Shown: positions 1-6,098 of the stretch, in pieces
How positions within the stretch are numbered: the stretch's first letter is position 1
How the letters are laid out: each line of letters opens with the position of its first letter
DNA from: WYZ-LMO2 sp040514265
GTDB taxonomy: Archaea; Halobacteriota; Archaeoglobi; Archaeoglobales; Archaeoglobaceae
DNA length: 21,144 nucleotides
Assembly: GCA_040514265.1 (NCBI GenBank)
Contig: JBEVCD010000041.1
Coordinates: 1-21,144 of the forward strand
Direction: 5' to 3'
Program-made: the position numbers and the translations under genes
The notes under the pieces: model-generated
The model's database searches: none
What the model saw: the letters and a program-made list of their open reading frames with translations, nothing else
What the model was told of the DNA's origin: nothing

Positions 1-54
1 GATCCCGTGCCTTTCGAGGAGCTCCTTGGCTTCGTGTTCCATCAGGAGTTGCAT
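1..54 (-). CDS. ATP-grasp acyl-CoA ligase beta subunit-like protein, N-terminus only (partial)
   Basis: The window edge cuts this minus-strand gene after 18 codons. Its visible residues, MQLLMEHEAKELLERHGI, match the characteristic N-terminus of ATP-grasp acyl-CoA ligases: the beta subunit of succinyl-CoA synthetase or of ADP-forming acetyl-CoA synthetase. These typically begin with an acidic E-[YH]-E-A-K-E-L-L pattern and then a Y/H-G-I. Such enzymes couple acyl-CoA cleavage to ATP synthesis in the cytoplasm. The ATG at 54 is preferred over an internal ATG at 42. It keeps two residues of the family N-terminus, and a TATA-like element (76-83, minus) lies about 25 nt upstream, as expected for a leaderless mRNA. 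Which ligase it is cannot be decided from 18 residues. Confidence 0.6.
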   Translation of the reverse strand, partial: MQLLMEHEAKELLERHGI

Positions 55-75
55 GTTCGTGATCTCTGCGTGCTT

Positions 76-83
76 TGTATATC
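76..83 (-). promoter_or_regulatory. TATA-like promoter element for the leftward ATP-grasp gene
   Basis: On the minus strand this reads GATATACA. Its centre is about 25 nt upstream of the ATG at 54, the normal distance between an archaeal TATA box and the transcription start of a leaderless mRNA. It shares the 70-bp divergent intergenic region with the promoter of the prenyl synthase gene. Confidence 0.45.
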
Positions 84-95
84 TTCTCGAAATCG

Positions 96-101
96 TTATA
101 T
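96..101 (+). promoter_or_regulatory. TATA-like promoter element for the polyprenyl synthase gene
   Basis: The sequence TTATAT is preceded by a purine-rich CGAAATCG that could act as a BRE (TFB recognition element). The centre is about 26 nt upstream of the GTG at 125. This spacing supports a leaderless transcript starting at that GTG and argues against the upstream ATG at 26. Confidence 0.45.
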
Positions 102-124
102 GTTTGCCCTACGGCTGGGGAGCA

Positions 125-973
125 GTGATAGAAAGCTGGGAGGAATACAGACTGTTTGAGAGAACACTTTCGGATTACGTGGATAGCGTGAAAATCGAGC
201 CCAGACTCAAGAAGGCGCTGAAGTACGCCATATCAGCCGGAGGTAAGAGGGTTCGTCCACTCATAGTTCTTCTGAGCGGAAAAATGTGCGGCGGAAGCTA
301 CGAGACTCTGATGAATTTGGCCCTCGCAGTCGAGTTTATACACACGGCTAGCCTAATACACGATGACATAATTGACAGGGCTGAGAGGAGAAGGTGGAGG
401 GAGGCTCTGCACAAGAAGTACAACCTCTCCCTGGCTCTGATCCTCGGAGACTGGCTCATATCGAAGTCCGTAGAGCTCACGTCGGTGTACGGGGAAGAAA
501 TCATAAGGGAGTTCTCGAAGGTGGGCATGATGATGTGCGACGGTGAGGTGATGGATGTCTACAGCGAAGAGCTCGACGAAGAGGGCTACTTTGAATGCAT
601 AACGAAGAAGACAGCAGCCCTCTTCGCTTACTCGGCGAAGACGGCGTGCAAGGTGGTATGCGCTGACGAGAAGGCAGCGGAAAAACTCTTCGAATACGGG
701 TTGAACCTCGGCATAGCGTACCAGATGGTCGACGACCTTCTGGAGTACCTGGGAGCCCTCGAAGACAAGGAGTCGCAGCACGCCTCGCGAACGATCCTGC
801 ACATCTACGCCGAAAGTTACGGCGATGAGGTGAAGAGGGTCGTCGAGCTAATAAAAAAATACTCGGATGCCAGCAGAAAAGCGCTGGAATACTTCGACGA
901 CTGCGAGGAGAGGGAAAAGCTGCTGAACATAGTAGATTACATAACTTCGAGGATGCTACTCAAGGTCATCTGA
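125..973 (+). CDS. trans-polyprenyl diphosphate synthase (medium- or long-chain type)
   Basis: Isoprenyl diphosphate synthase that condenses isopentenyl diphosphate onto an allylic primer, for membrane lipid or quinone side chains. Visible signatures, numbered from V1 at 125, are GGKRVRP (39-45, substrate phosphate binding), the first Asp-rich motif DDIID (80-84) in IHDDIIDRAERRR, KT in ITKKTA, and the second motif QMVDDLLE (203-207). The last residue of the second motif is Glu where family members usually have Asp. Ala and Ser sit at positions -5 and -4 before the first motif. C20 synthases of archaea usually have a bulky aromatic at -5, so a longer product such as a hexa- or heptaprenyl chain for menaquinone is possible (inference). 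I chose GTG 125 (282 aa). The reading frame continues to an ATG at 26, but those 33 residues are not family-like and cover the divergent promoter region. The 3' end overlaps the convergent PHP gene by 8 nt. Confidence 0.85.
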   Translation: MIESWEEYRLFERTLSDYVDSVKIEPRLKKALKYAISAGGKRVRPLIVLLSGKMCGGSYETLMNLALAVEFIHTASLIHDDIIDRAERRRWREALHKKYNLSLALILGDWLISKSVELTSVYGEEIIREFSKVGMMMCDGEVMDVYSEELDEEGYFECITKKTAALFAYSAKTACKVVCADEKAAEKLFEYGLNLGIAYQMVDDLLEYLGALEDKESQHASRTILHIYAESYGDEVKRVVELIKKYSDASRKALEYFDDCEEREKLLNIVDYITSRMLLKVI

Positions 974-1598
974 GCTTTTTGAAGAGTTTTTCCGCGTTTT
1001 CAAGAACGTTCTGCTTCGTGCCGCTTCCGGCGATCACCTTCCCGATCTCATGTGGCGAGAGCAGATCGCCAAACGAATGGGCGTCGCTGCCGAAGACAAG
1101 CTTCGCTCCCACCTCATCAGCTAGCCTCGCGACGAGCCCGTTCGTCAGCGAATGTCCTTTCCTTGCGGATATCTCCAAGTAAATTCCGTTTTTCGCGGCA
1201 AGCTCCGCATCTTCCAAGCTCAGCAGCCCCGGGTGTGCAAGCACAGATACTTCGCTCTCGATAGCTGCCCTGTTTGTCCCCTCTGCGACGGGTTCGGCTA
1301 CGGTTTCGCCGTGGACGAGGACTATCTCCGCACCCTCGCGCCACGCGAGCTCGACGACTCTGTCTATACGCCTCGGCGGCACGTGCGTTATCTCGACGCC
1401 CACGAGGAACTCCACGTCGTAATCGTCGGCGTAATCCTTCAACTTCGACAACTTCGCCAGAACGTCGGCGACGTTCGTCACGTCGACGTGGTCTGTCAGG
1501 GCCAAGTATTTCACACCCTTGACTGCCGCTCTCCTGAGGAGTTCGCTCGGCAGCAATTCGCCGTCGCTGAGCAGTGTGTGGGTGTGGAGGTCGAGCAT
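966..1598 (-). CDS. PHP-domain metal-dependent phosphoesterase (histidinol-phosphatase-like)
   Basis: The 210-residue protein is essentially one PHP domain, the metal-dependent hydrolase fold of HisK-type histidinol phosphatases, YcdX-like enzymes and polymerase-associated phosphoesterases. All metal-ligand motifs are visible: HTHTLLSDG (H5, H7, D12), LTDHVD (D36, H37), VGVEIT (E69), LVHGE (H96), LAHPG (H122) and GSDAH (D172, H174). The catalytic site therefore looks intact. No extra domain is present, so the substrate is open. A phosphatase acting on a sugar or histidinol phosphate is likeliest, and a nuclease-type function cannot be excluded. The ATG at 1598 directly precedes the first metal motif. 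Only 35 nt separate this start from the divergent DUF211 start. The gene converges on the prenyl synthase gene with an 8-nt overlap. Confidence 0.85.
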   Translation of the reverse strand: MLDLHTHTLLSDGELLPSELLRRAAVKGVKYLALTDHVDVTNVADVLAKLSKLKDYADDYDVEFLVGVEITHVPPRRIDRVVELAWREGAEIVLVHGETVAEPVAEGTNRAAIESEVSVLAHPGLLSLEDAELAAKNGIYLEISARKGHSLTNGLVARLADEVGAKLVFGSDAHSFGDLLSPHEIGKVIAGSGTKQNVLENAEKLFKKLR

Positions 1599-1605
1599 GA
1601 AAAGA

Positions 1606-1613
1606 TTTTAAAA
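1606..1613 (+). promoter_or_regulatory. TATA box for the DUF211 gene
   Basis: The palindromic sequence TTTTAAAA is preceded by a purine-rich stretch. Its centre is about 24.5 nt upstream of the GTG at 1634, which fits a leaderless start there. On the opposite strand it is too close (about 11 nt) to the PHP gene start to be that gene's TATA box. That gene may use the weaker TTATCA at about 1620-1627 on the minus strand. Confidence 0.5.
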
Positions 1614-1633
1614 GCGAGTTGATAACGCTTACC

Positions 1634-1921
1634 GTGCCGGGAATCAGAAGGCTTGTGCTCGACGTCCTGAAGCCGCACGAGCCGCCGATAACCGTTTTCG
1701 CCGTTAGAATCAGCAATCTCGAAGGTGTTACAGCTGTAAACATAACCCTGCAGGAGGTAGACCAGGCTACGGAGTCTGTGAAGATAACGATAGTCGGAGA
1801 CGAGATAGACTACGAACTTGTAAGCAAGACCATCGAGGAGCTTGGAGGCGTAGTCCACAGCATCGACGAGGTCGTGGCGGGTAAGATAATAATCGACGCC
1901 GTGAAGACCGAGCAGGATTAA
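1634..1921 (+). CDS. DUF211 family protein
   Basis: A small protein (95 aa from this start) of the archaeal DUF211 family. Recognisable family features are the opening GIRRLVLDVLKPHEPPI, the centre LEGVTAVNITLQEVD...VKITI, and ELGGVVHSIDEVVAGK near the C-terminus. The fold is ferredoxin-like and forms oligomers in known structures. The biochemical role is unknown, and I do not assign one. The frame is open back to a TTG at 1619. I prefer the GTG at 1634 because family members start just before GIRR and because a TTTTAAAA box lies 24-25 nt upstream. The gene ends 4 nt into the convergent MEMO1-family gene. Confidence 0.85.
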   Translation: MPGIRRLVLDVLKPHEPPITVFAVRISNLEGVTAVNITLQEVDQATESVKITIVGDEIDYELVSKTIEELGGVVHSIDEVVAGKIIIDAVKTEQD

Positions 1922-2706
1922 GTTCTGAAGACTATTCCCGCGTAACCGACGACCTGGTCCTTGTCGGCGACGTCCCCGCTCGTTGAGTAGTCCACGAGTT
2001 CGGCATATCCGTTCTTCGCCTTAGCGTAAATCATAGCCACCGCTATACAGCCGTAACCGCATACGCTGGCTTGCAGCTCGTATATAGTTTTGTAGTATTT
2101 CTTTACGTCCATCGAGAGTACAGCCCTTATGACAATCTCGTCGAGTCTCCTGCACTCGTCGTCCGGGAGGTAGTGGTGCATGTCGGAAGAGGCTACCAGA
2201 ACCACTCGCTTGCCGGTAACAGCTTCGGCTTCGAGAATTTCCTCAGCAACCTCTCTGGCCGTCTCCTCGTCCTGCATTCCGAGGCAGATCGGAACTATCT
2301 TGAAGTCCTCGTGCAGGAACTGCAGAAACGGAACCTGAACTTCGAGGCTGTGCTCGTAGCGGTGCGCGGTTTCGTCGATCGCTATGATCCTCTTCGGCAG
2401 CGCGTCGACGAAATCTTCATCGACCTCCACCTCACCGAGCGGCGTTAGCCAGGTGTCGGTCGATACAGCTACTGGCAACCCGTAGCCAGTATGGTTCGGT
2501 CCGACTATGACGTAAGTGTCCGCGTCCGGTAGCAGGGAGTGAACTCTGCCAGCAGTTCTGCCGGAGTAAACGTAACCGGCGTGCGGAGACACGCACGCAA
2601 CGACCCGTTCGTCCTTCACTCCGGGTTGGGTGTACTCTCTAAGCATCGCTATCAGCGACTCCCTCTTTGAGGGGTAGAACATGCCCGCAACGGCTGGGTG
2701 TCTCAT
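1918..2706 (-). CDS. MEMO1 family protein (AmmeMemoRadiSam system protein B-like)
   Basis: Full-length (262 aa) MEMO-family protein, structurally related to LigB-type non-haem iron dioxygenases. Key positions are visible: the start MRHPAVAGMFYP, SPHAGYVYSG (H42), VGPNHTG (H72), SSDMHHY (D175, H177) and VCGYGC (C216). These correspond to the His/His/Cys metal-site region described for human MEMO1. In many prokaryotes the gene goes with an AMMECR1 domain and a radical-SAM protein, but neither is in this window. The open frame extends to a GTG at 2721. The ATG at 2706 is preferred because it gives the canonical N-terminus and has a TATA-like box 25 nt upstream. The molecular function is not settled for the archaeal proteins. 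Confidence 0.9.
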   Translation of the reverse strand: MRHPAVAGMFYPSKRESLIAMLREYTQPGVKDERVVACVSPHAGYVYSGRTAGRVHSLLPDADTYVIVGPNHTGYGLPVAVSTDTWLTPLGEVEVDEDFVDALPKRIIAIDETAHRYEHSLEVQVPFLQFLHEDFKIVPICLGMQDEETAREVAEEILEAEAVTGKRVVLVASSDMHHYLPDDECRRLDEIVIRAVLSMDVKKYYKTIYELQASVCGYGCIAVAMIYAKAKNGYAELVDYSTSGDVADKDQVVGYAGIVFRT

Positions 2707-2727
2707 ACATCTACTTCGCACGACCCC

Positions 2728-2738
2728 TAATTAAATTT
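2728..2738 (-). promoter_or_regulatory. TATA box for the MEMO1-family gene
   Basis: The minus strand reads AAATTTAATTA, with the TTTAATTA core centred about 25 nt upstream of the ATG at 2706. The element overlaps the last codons of the upstream substrate-binding-protein gene. The MEMO gene therefore probably has its own promoter rather than being only the tail of the 2731-7975 operon. Confidence 0.5.
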
Positions 2739-3648
2739 CACCCAACTCACACCCGTGGAGCCACTTCGAAACGATCATCGCAGCTTCAGCCAGTCTGTAG
2801 GAGGGACGCGATATTATGTCGGCGTCTATCACGTAAACTCTCCCCTCCCTCACGGCTTTCACATCGCTCAGAAGTGGGTCGCTGACGACCCACTCGTAGA
2901 TCACGTTTCTGCCACCTCCCATCCCGCTCCCGCTGTTCACTATTATCACGTCCGGATCTGCGGCGATTATGTCCTCGACGCTCACGACCCTCCAGCCAGA
3001 GAAGTTGAACGCGTTGACTCCACCGGCTATCCTTATCACCTCGTCGATAAAGGTCTGCGCTCCGCTGACGTATACCGGGTCGTGCCAGAGTATGTGGACA
3101 ACCTTCAGCCTCCTTTTACCCTTCACGCACTCCTCGACATACTTCAGCTTCCTCTTCATATCCTCCACGAGTTTCTCGGCTTCCTCTTCGTGCCCCGTGA
3201 GCTTCCCGAGGATCAGTATGCTGCGCATGACGTCGCTAATGTTTCTTGGATTGAAGGCGACGACGTTTAATCCAAAGCGCCTGAGAGTTTCTATAGTCTC
3301 AAGCCCGTTCCCGTAGGCTGCGACGACGAGATCGGGTTTTAGAGCCACGACCCTCTCCACGTTCACCGTAGTGTAGCCGCCTACGGACTTCAGCTTGCCC
3401 TCCTCCTTCAGCTTCAAGACTTCCGGCGGGTAGTTGCAGTAGTCCGTTACGCCGACCACCTGATCCCCAGCACCTATTGCGAACAGGATCTCGGTGTTGC
3501 TCGGTGCGAGAGACACTATCCGCTTCGCCGGTTCGCTGAGAACAACTACGCTGCCCGTATCATCCACTACCCTTATCTTCCCCTCCTCAATCTGGGGCTG
3601 AGCGCAGAGAGATAGTAAAACGATTAGGAGTAAAAGTAACAGCCTCAT
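2731..3648 (-). CDS. BtuF-type ABC transporter substrate-binding protein (corrinoid/Fe-chelate class)
   Basis: Extracellular periplasmic-binding-type protein of the Fe/B12 class (PF01497 family), 305 aa. The N-terminus is a hydrophobic signal (residues 2-14) ending in LLSLC (C15). This could be a lipobox, but Leu at -1 is atypical. The body begins with VVDDTGSVVVLSEPAKRIV and continues with LAPSNTEILFAIG, where E53 matches the first docking Glu of BtuF. WHDPVYVSGAQTFIDEVIRIAGG contains E203, matching the second docking Glu that salt-bridges to the permease. The C-terminal part (VREGRVYVID...RPSYRLAEAA) is also typical. The ATG lies inside the stop codon of the upstream toroid gene (ATGA overlap), so the two are translationally coupled. 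The neighbouring transcobalamin-like domains favour cobalamin as ligand, but haem or a siderophore cannot be excluded. No BtuC or BtuD gene is in the window. Confidence 0.85.
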   Translation of the reverse strand: MRLLLLLLIVLLSLCAQPQIEEGKIRVVDDTGSVVVLSEPAKRIVSLAPSNTEILFAIGAGDQVVGVTDYCNYPPEVLKLKEEGKLKSVGGYTTVNVERVVALKPDLVVAAYGNGLETIETLRRFGLNVVAFNPRNISDVMRSILILGKLTGHEEEAEKLVEDMKRKLKYVEECVKGKRRLKVVHILWHDPVYVSGAQTFIDEVIRIAGGVNAFNFSGWRVVSVEDIIAADPDVIIVNSGSGMGGGRNVIYEWVVSDPLLSDVKAVREGRVYVIDADIISRPSYRLAEAAMIVSKWLHGCELGEI

Positions 3649-6098
3649 CTTCTCACAGCTCCAGCTACCGCAAGTGCCAACGCAAGCGCCAGCAGGGTCG
3701 GGACTATCTCGAAGCCCGGCTGCTCTGGAGTCTCAACCTCAGTTGTAGTTGTCTGTGCGGTAGCTATAGCCGTAGCTGTTGTAGTCGCANNNNNNNNNNN
3801 NNNNNNNNNNNNNNNNNNNNNNNNNNNNNNNNNNNNNNNNNNNNNNNNNNNNNNNNNNNNNNNNNNNNNNNNNNNNNNNNNNNNNNNNNCAGTGGTAGCG
3901 ATCGGCGTAACAGTCGTAGCCTCGATCCTTTCGGGCTTTATCGGATGCGGCTTGCCGAGTAAAGCCATTATCGCGCATGCGGTCATGTAGCCGGGGTTGT
4001 CCGTCTGGTATTTAGTGTACCTGAAGTGTCCGTCCTCCTCCTGCAGACTCAGCAAGTGGTCCACGACGCTGACGTTGTTCTTCACCCAGCTCCTCGGGTT
4101 TATCCCAGCCGCCACCAGCGCCTGAATTGTCCAAGCATCGCTCGCCGCGTTGCTTGCCGAGTTTCCGAAGTATCTCATTCCGCCGTCCTCGTTCTGCCCG
4201 CTCCTGAGGTATTCGACAGCCCTCTTTATCACCTCCGAATCCTTCGGCTCTCCCGCAGCTATCAAAGCCTGGATCGCAGCAGCCGTGTCGTCGTAATCGC
4301 TATCAACACCCACGCTCCAGGGAAATCCGCCGTCTTCGTTCTGCTGAGCTTTCAGCCACTCTACAGATCTGCTGACATTTTCGCCGACTGCTGAAAGTGC
4401 TATTATTCCCCAGATCGTCGTGTATACGTAGTCCCCTATCCTCCCGTCCTCCCTCACCCTCTCCTTGAGCTTCGAAACAAGATCGACGCCGGCGAAACTC
4501 CTCGGATCTTCGCCGGCTGCAACTAAAGCCAGTATCGTCCTCGCGTAGTCGGCTGTGCCCATCTTCGGTAGCTCCTCTACAATCCTCTCGCGGATGTAGT
4601 CCAGAGGGCTCTTTCCGTTCCTCTTCCAGGTGTGCGGATCGTGACAGATCGATATCGCCATCACAGCCCAAGCCGTCTTTGCCACGCTCTCCTCCTCCCC
4701 GGGGTTCGCGAAACCTCCGCTGTCCCTCTGCAGACCTCTCAAGTACTCGTAAGCCCTCGCCACTCTCTTCTCGTCGCAGCTCAGCGGGAAGTCCTTCCAG
4801 TCCTTCGCGACTGCAAAGACGCTGAGATTCTCAACTCTCACGACGTAAGTCAGATTTCCGTTTTCTCCGACGAGCTCCGCACGCAGCTTTTCCCAGCGCC
4901 CCTCGTATCTGTAGAAGCTGACATCCCCCCATTCAGCTGGCACCTCGAAGTAAAGTTCGGCTCCCACGCTTCGGTTGGCGGTTACTTCGAAGCAAGCGTA
5001 AACGTCGGCGTAGAGGATTCCAGGAGGGCTCACTTTCCTGATTTTCAGTTTTACGGGCTCTTCGACGACTATCTTTTTGAGTGGTATGTCCATGCGTACT
5101 TCGGAGACGTTCACAACTACAAGCTCGCTCTCGTTTACCGCAACTCTTTCTCTTACCCTCACAACCTTCTCCATCCTGTTGCTCGCACCGTTGTTGTCCA
5201 CTACTTCGAGCGTTACCGTGTAGTTCCCCGCCTCGCTGTAGGCGTGCTTCACTACCTTCCCGCTCGCTGAAGAGCCGTCGCCGAAGGACCAGCGGTAGTC
5301 CGTGATAAAGCCATCTGGATCGAAGCTCCCGCTCGCATCGAAGGTGATCTCCTCGCCGACAGCCGGCTGCGGAGGGGAGAAGCTGAAGACTGCAACCGGT
5401 GGCGTGTTCGAAGCCCATTTTACGGAGACGTAAACGGAGTAGTCTTTCTCGACGAGTATTCGTATGACGAAGATCGACGTATCCGGGGTGTCGCTCATGC
5501 TGCGGGCGAAGAACCAAACCACCTCGTCGCCCCCCTTAACTCTGTACTCGGTAGCCGCAACGCCGGGCATCGGCTCATCGGGGTAATTTACCCAGTACAT
5601 CCACCCCGAGCCCTTGCCGGCGTAGTTCGTGCATACTTCCCTTATACAGTCAACGAAGAGTCCCCACTCTGTCTCCTTGAGCTTGTAGTCGAACCCCTTT
5701 ATCCTAGAAGCGAACTCAAGCGCTCCGAGGGCTGTTCTCCAGCTTATCTCGTACTCCTTCCCGTCGACGACCTTAACGAACGTTCCCGACGGCAGGTAGT
5801 TCTTAGCTGATCCTACTCCACTCGCGCACATCCTAACTTCAACCGTCTTCTCAGCTCTCTCCTCGCCGCTGATGGCTGCTACGCTCAGTTTCCCTTCAAC
5901 CTGAGGTGTGAACACAGCTGCAGAACTCGAATTAGCTTTCCCGAAAATTGGTGTGCCCCCGTTGAGGCGGAAGACGACTATGGCGTCTCTGTCTGTGTAC
6001 ACTTCAACCGGCTCGCCGACGCAGCCGCCGCTTACGCTCAGCTGGAGAGCCGAAGCCTGAAAGATCAGCAGTAACAGCGCAAGCGCTGCGAACCTCAT
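3645..6098 (-). CDS. PGF-CTERM surface protein: DUF4430 - PKD - PGF-pre-PGF-like - alpha/alpha toroid
   Basis: Large exported multidomain protein, 817 aa as assembled. In order it has a signal peptide (1-17, cut after ASA) and a beta-rich segment to about 95. Next is a DUF4430 domain (about 105-197, RTALGALEFA, GSGWMYWVNYPDEP, GGDEVVWFFA), then a PKD domain (about 233-316, DASGSFDPDG, WSFGDGS, HAYSEAGNYTVTL). A PGF-pre-PGF-like domain follows (about 325-431, RYEGRWEKL, LSVFAVA). Four prenyltransferase/squalene-cyclase-like repeats span about 445-715 (DSGGF, NEDGGF, NEDGGM, EEDGHF), then a Thr/Ala-rich stalk. The C-terminus is PGFEIVP, a hydrophobic segment and RR, a PGF-CTERM archaeosortase signal. 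DUF4430 is related to the C-terminal domain of transcobalamin, and the toroid resembles its N-terminal barrel. Corrinoid binding at the cell surface is therefore an attractive inference. The start has SD GGAGGTGA 4 nt upstream and overlaps the previous stop (TGATG). The stalk carries a 100-N gap, so the true length is unknown. Confidence 0.85.
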   Translation of the reverse strand: MRFAALALLLLIFQASALQLSVSGGCVGEPVEVYTDRDAIVVFRLNGGTPIFGKANSSSAAVFTPQVEGKLSVAAISGEERAEKTVEVRMCASGVGSAKNYLPSGTFVKVVDGKEYEISWRTALGALEFASRIKGFDYKLKETEWGLFVDCIREVCTNYAGKGSGWMYWVNYPDEPMPGVAATEYRVKGGDEVVWFFARSMSDTPDTSIFVIRILVEKDYSVYVSVKWASNTPPVAVFSFSPPQPAVGEEITFDASGSFDPDGFITDYRWSFGDGSSASGKVVKHAYSEAGNYTVTLEVVDNNGASNRMEKVVRVRERVAVNESELVVVNVSEVRMDIPLKKIVVEEPVKLKIRKVSPPGILYADVYACFEVTANRSVGAELYFEVPAEWGDVSFYRYEGRWEKLRAELVGENGNLTYVVRVENLSVFAVAKDWKDFPLSCDEKRVARAYEYLRGLQRDSGGFANPGEEESVAKTAWAVMAISICHDPHTWKRNGKSPLDYIRERIVEELPKMGTADYARTILALVAAGEDPRSFAGVDLVSKLKERVREDGRIGDYVYTTIWGIIALSAVGENVSRSVEWLKAQQNEDGGFPWSVGVDSDYDDTAAAIQALIAAGEPKDSEVIKRAVEYLRSGQNEDGGMRYFGNSASNAASDAWTIQALVAAGINPRSWVKNNVSVVDHLLSLQEEDGHFRYTKYQTDNPGYMTACAIMALLGKPHPIKPERIEATTVTPIATTXXXXXXXXXXXXXXXXXXXXXXXXXXXXXXXXXXATTTATAIATAQTTTTEVETPEQPGFEIVPTLLALALALAVAGAVRR
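3651..3704 (-). other. PGF-CTERM sorting/anchor signal of the toroid protein
   Basis: These codons encode the last 18 residues or so, just after the PGF at about residues 794-796: a hydrophobic Leu/Ala run followed by a terminal Arg-Arg. PGF, transmembrane helix and Arg tail form the tripartite signal recognised by archaeosortase A, which replaces the helix with a lipid anchor on the S-layer side of the membrane. A Thr-rich, probably glycosylated spacer before PGF is also typical. The archaeosortase gene is not in the window. Confidence 0.65.
3790..3889. other. Assembly gap of exactly 100 N inside the Thr-rich stalk coding region
   Basis: Exactly 100 undetermined bases interrupt the gene. 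Codons on both sides encode Thr/Ala/Ile-rich repeats (ATTVTPIATT before the gap, ATTTATAIATAQTTTT after it). The gap therefore most likely marks a collapsed short tandem repeat, and the N count a convention rather than a measured length. The two flanks are in the same frame when counted with 100 N. Confidence 0.9.

Noticed and set aside
26..124. N-terminal 33-residue extension of the prenyl synthase frame, rich in hydrophobic residues like a signal peptide
   Set aside because: The extension covers the divergent promoter region and the start of the opposite gene. The enzyme family is cytosolic, and the GTG at 125 has proper TATA spacing.
3645..6098. Squalene/terpene cyclase or prenyltransferase enzyme
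   Set aside because: The repeats share the fold signature, but the protein is exported and anchored, and I see no DXDD-type catalytic motif in the toroid.
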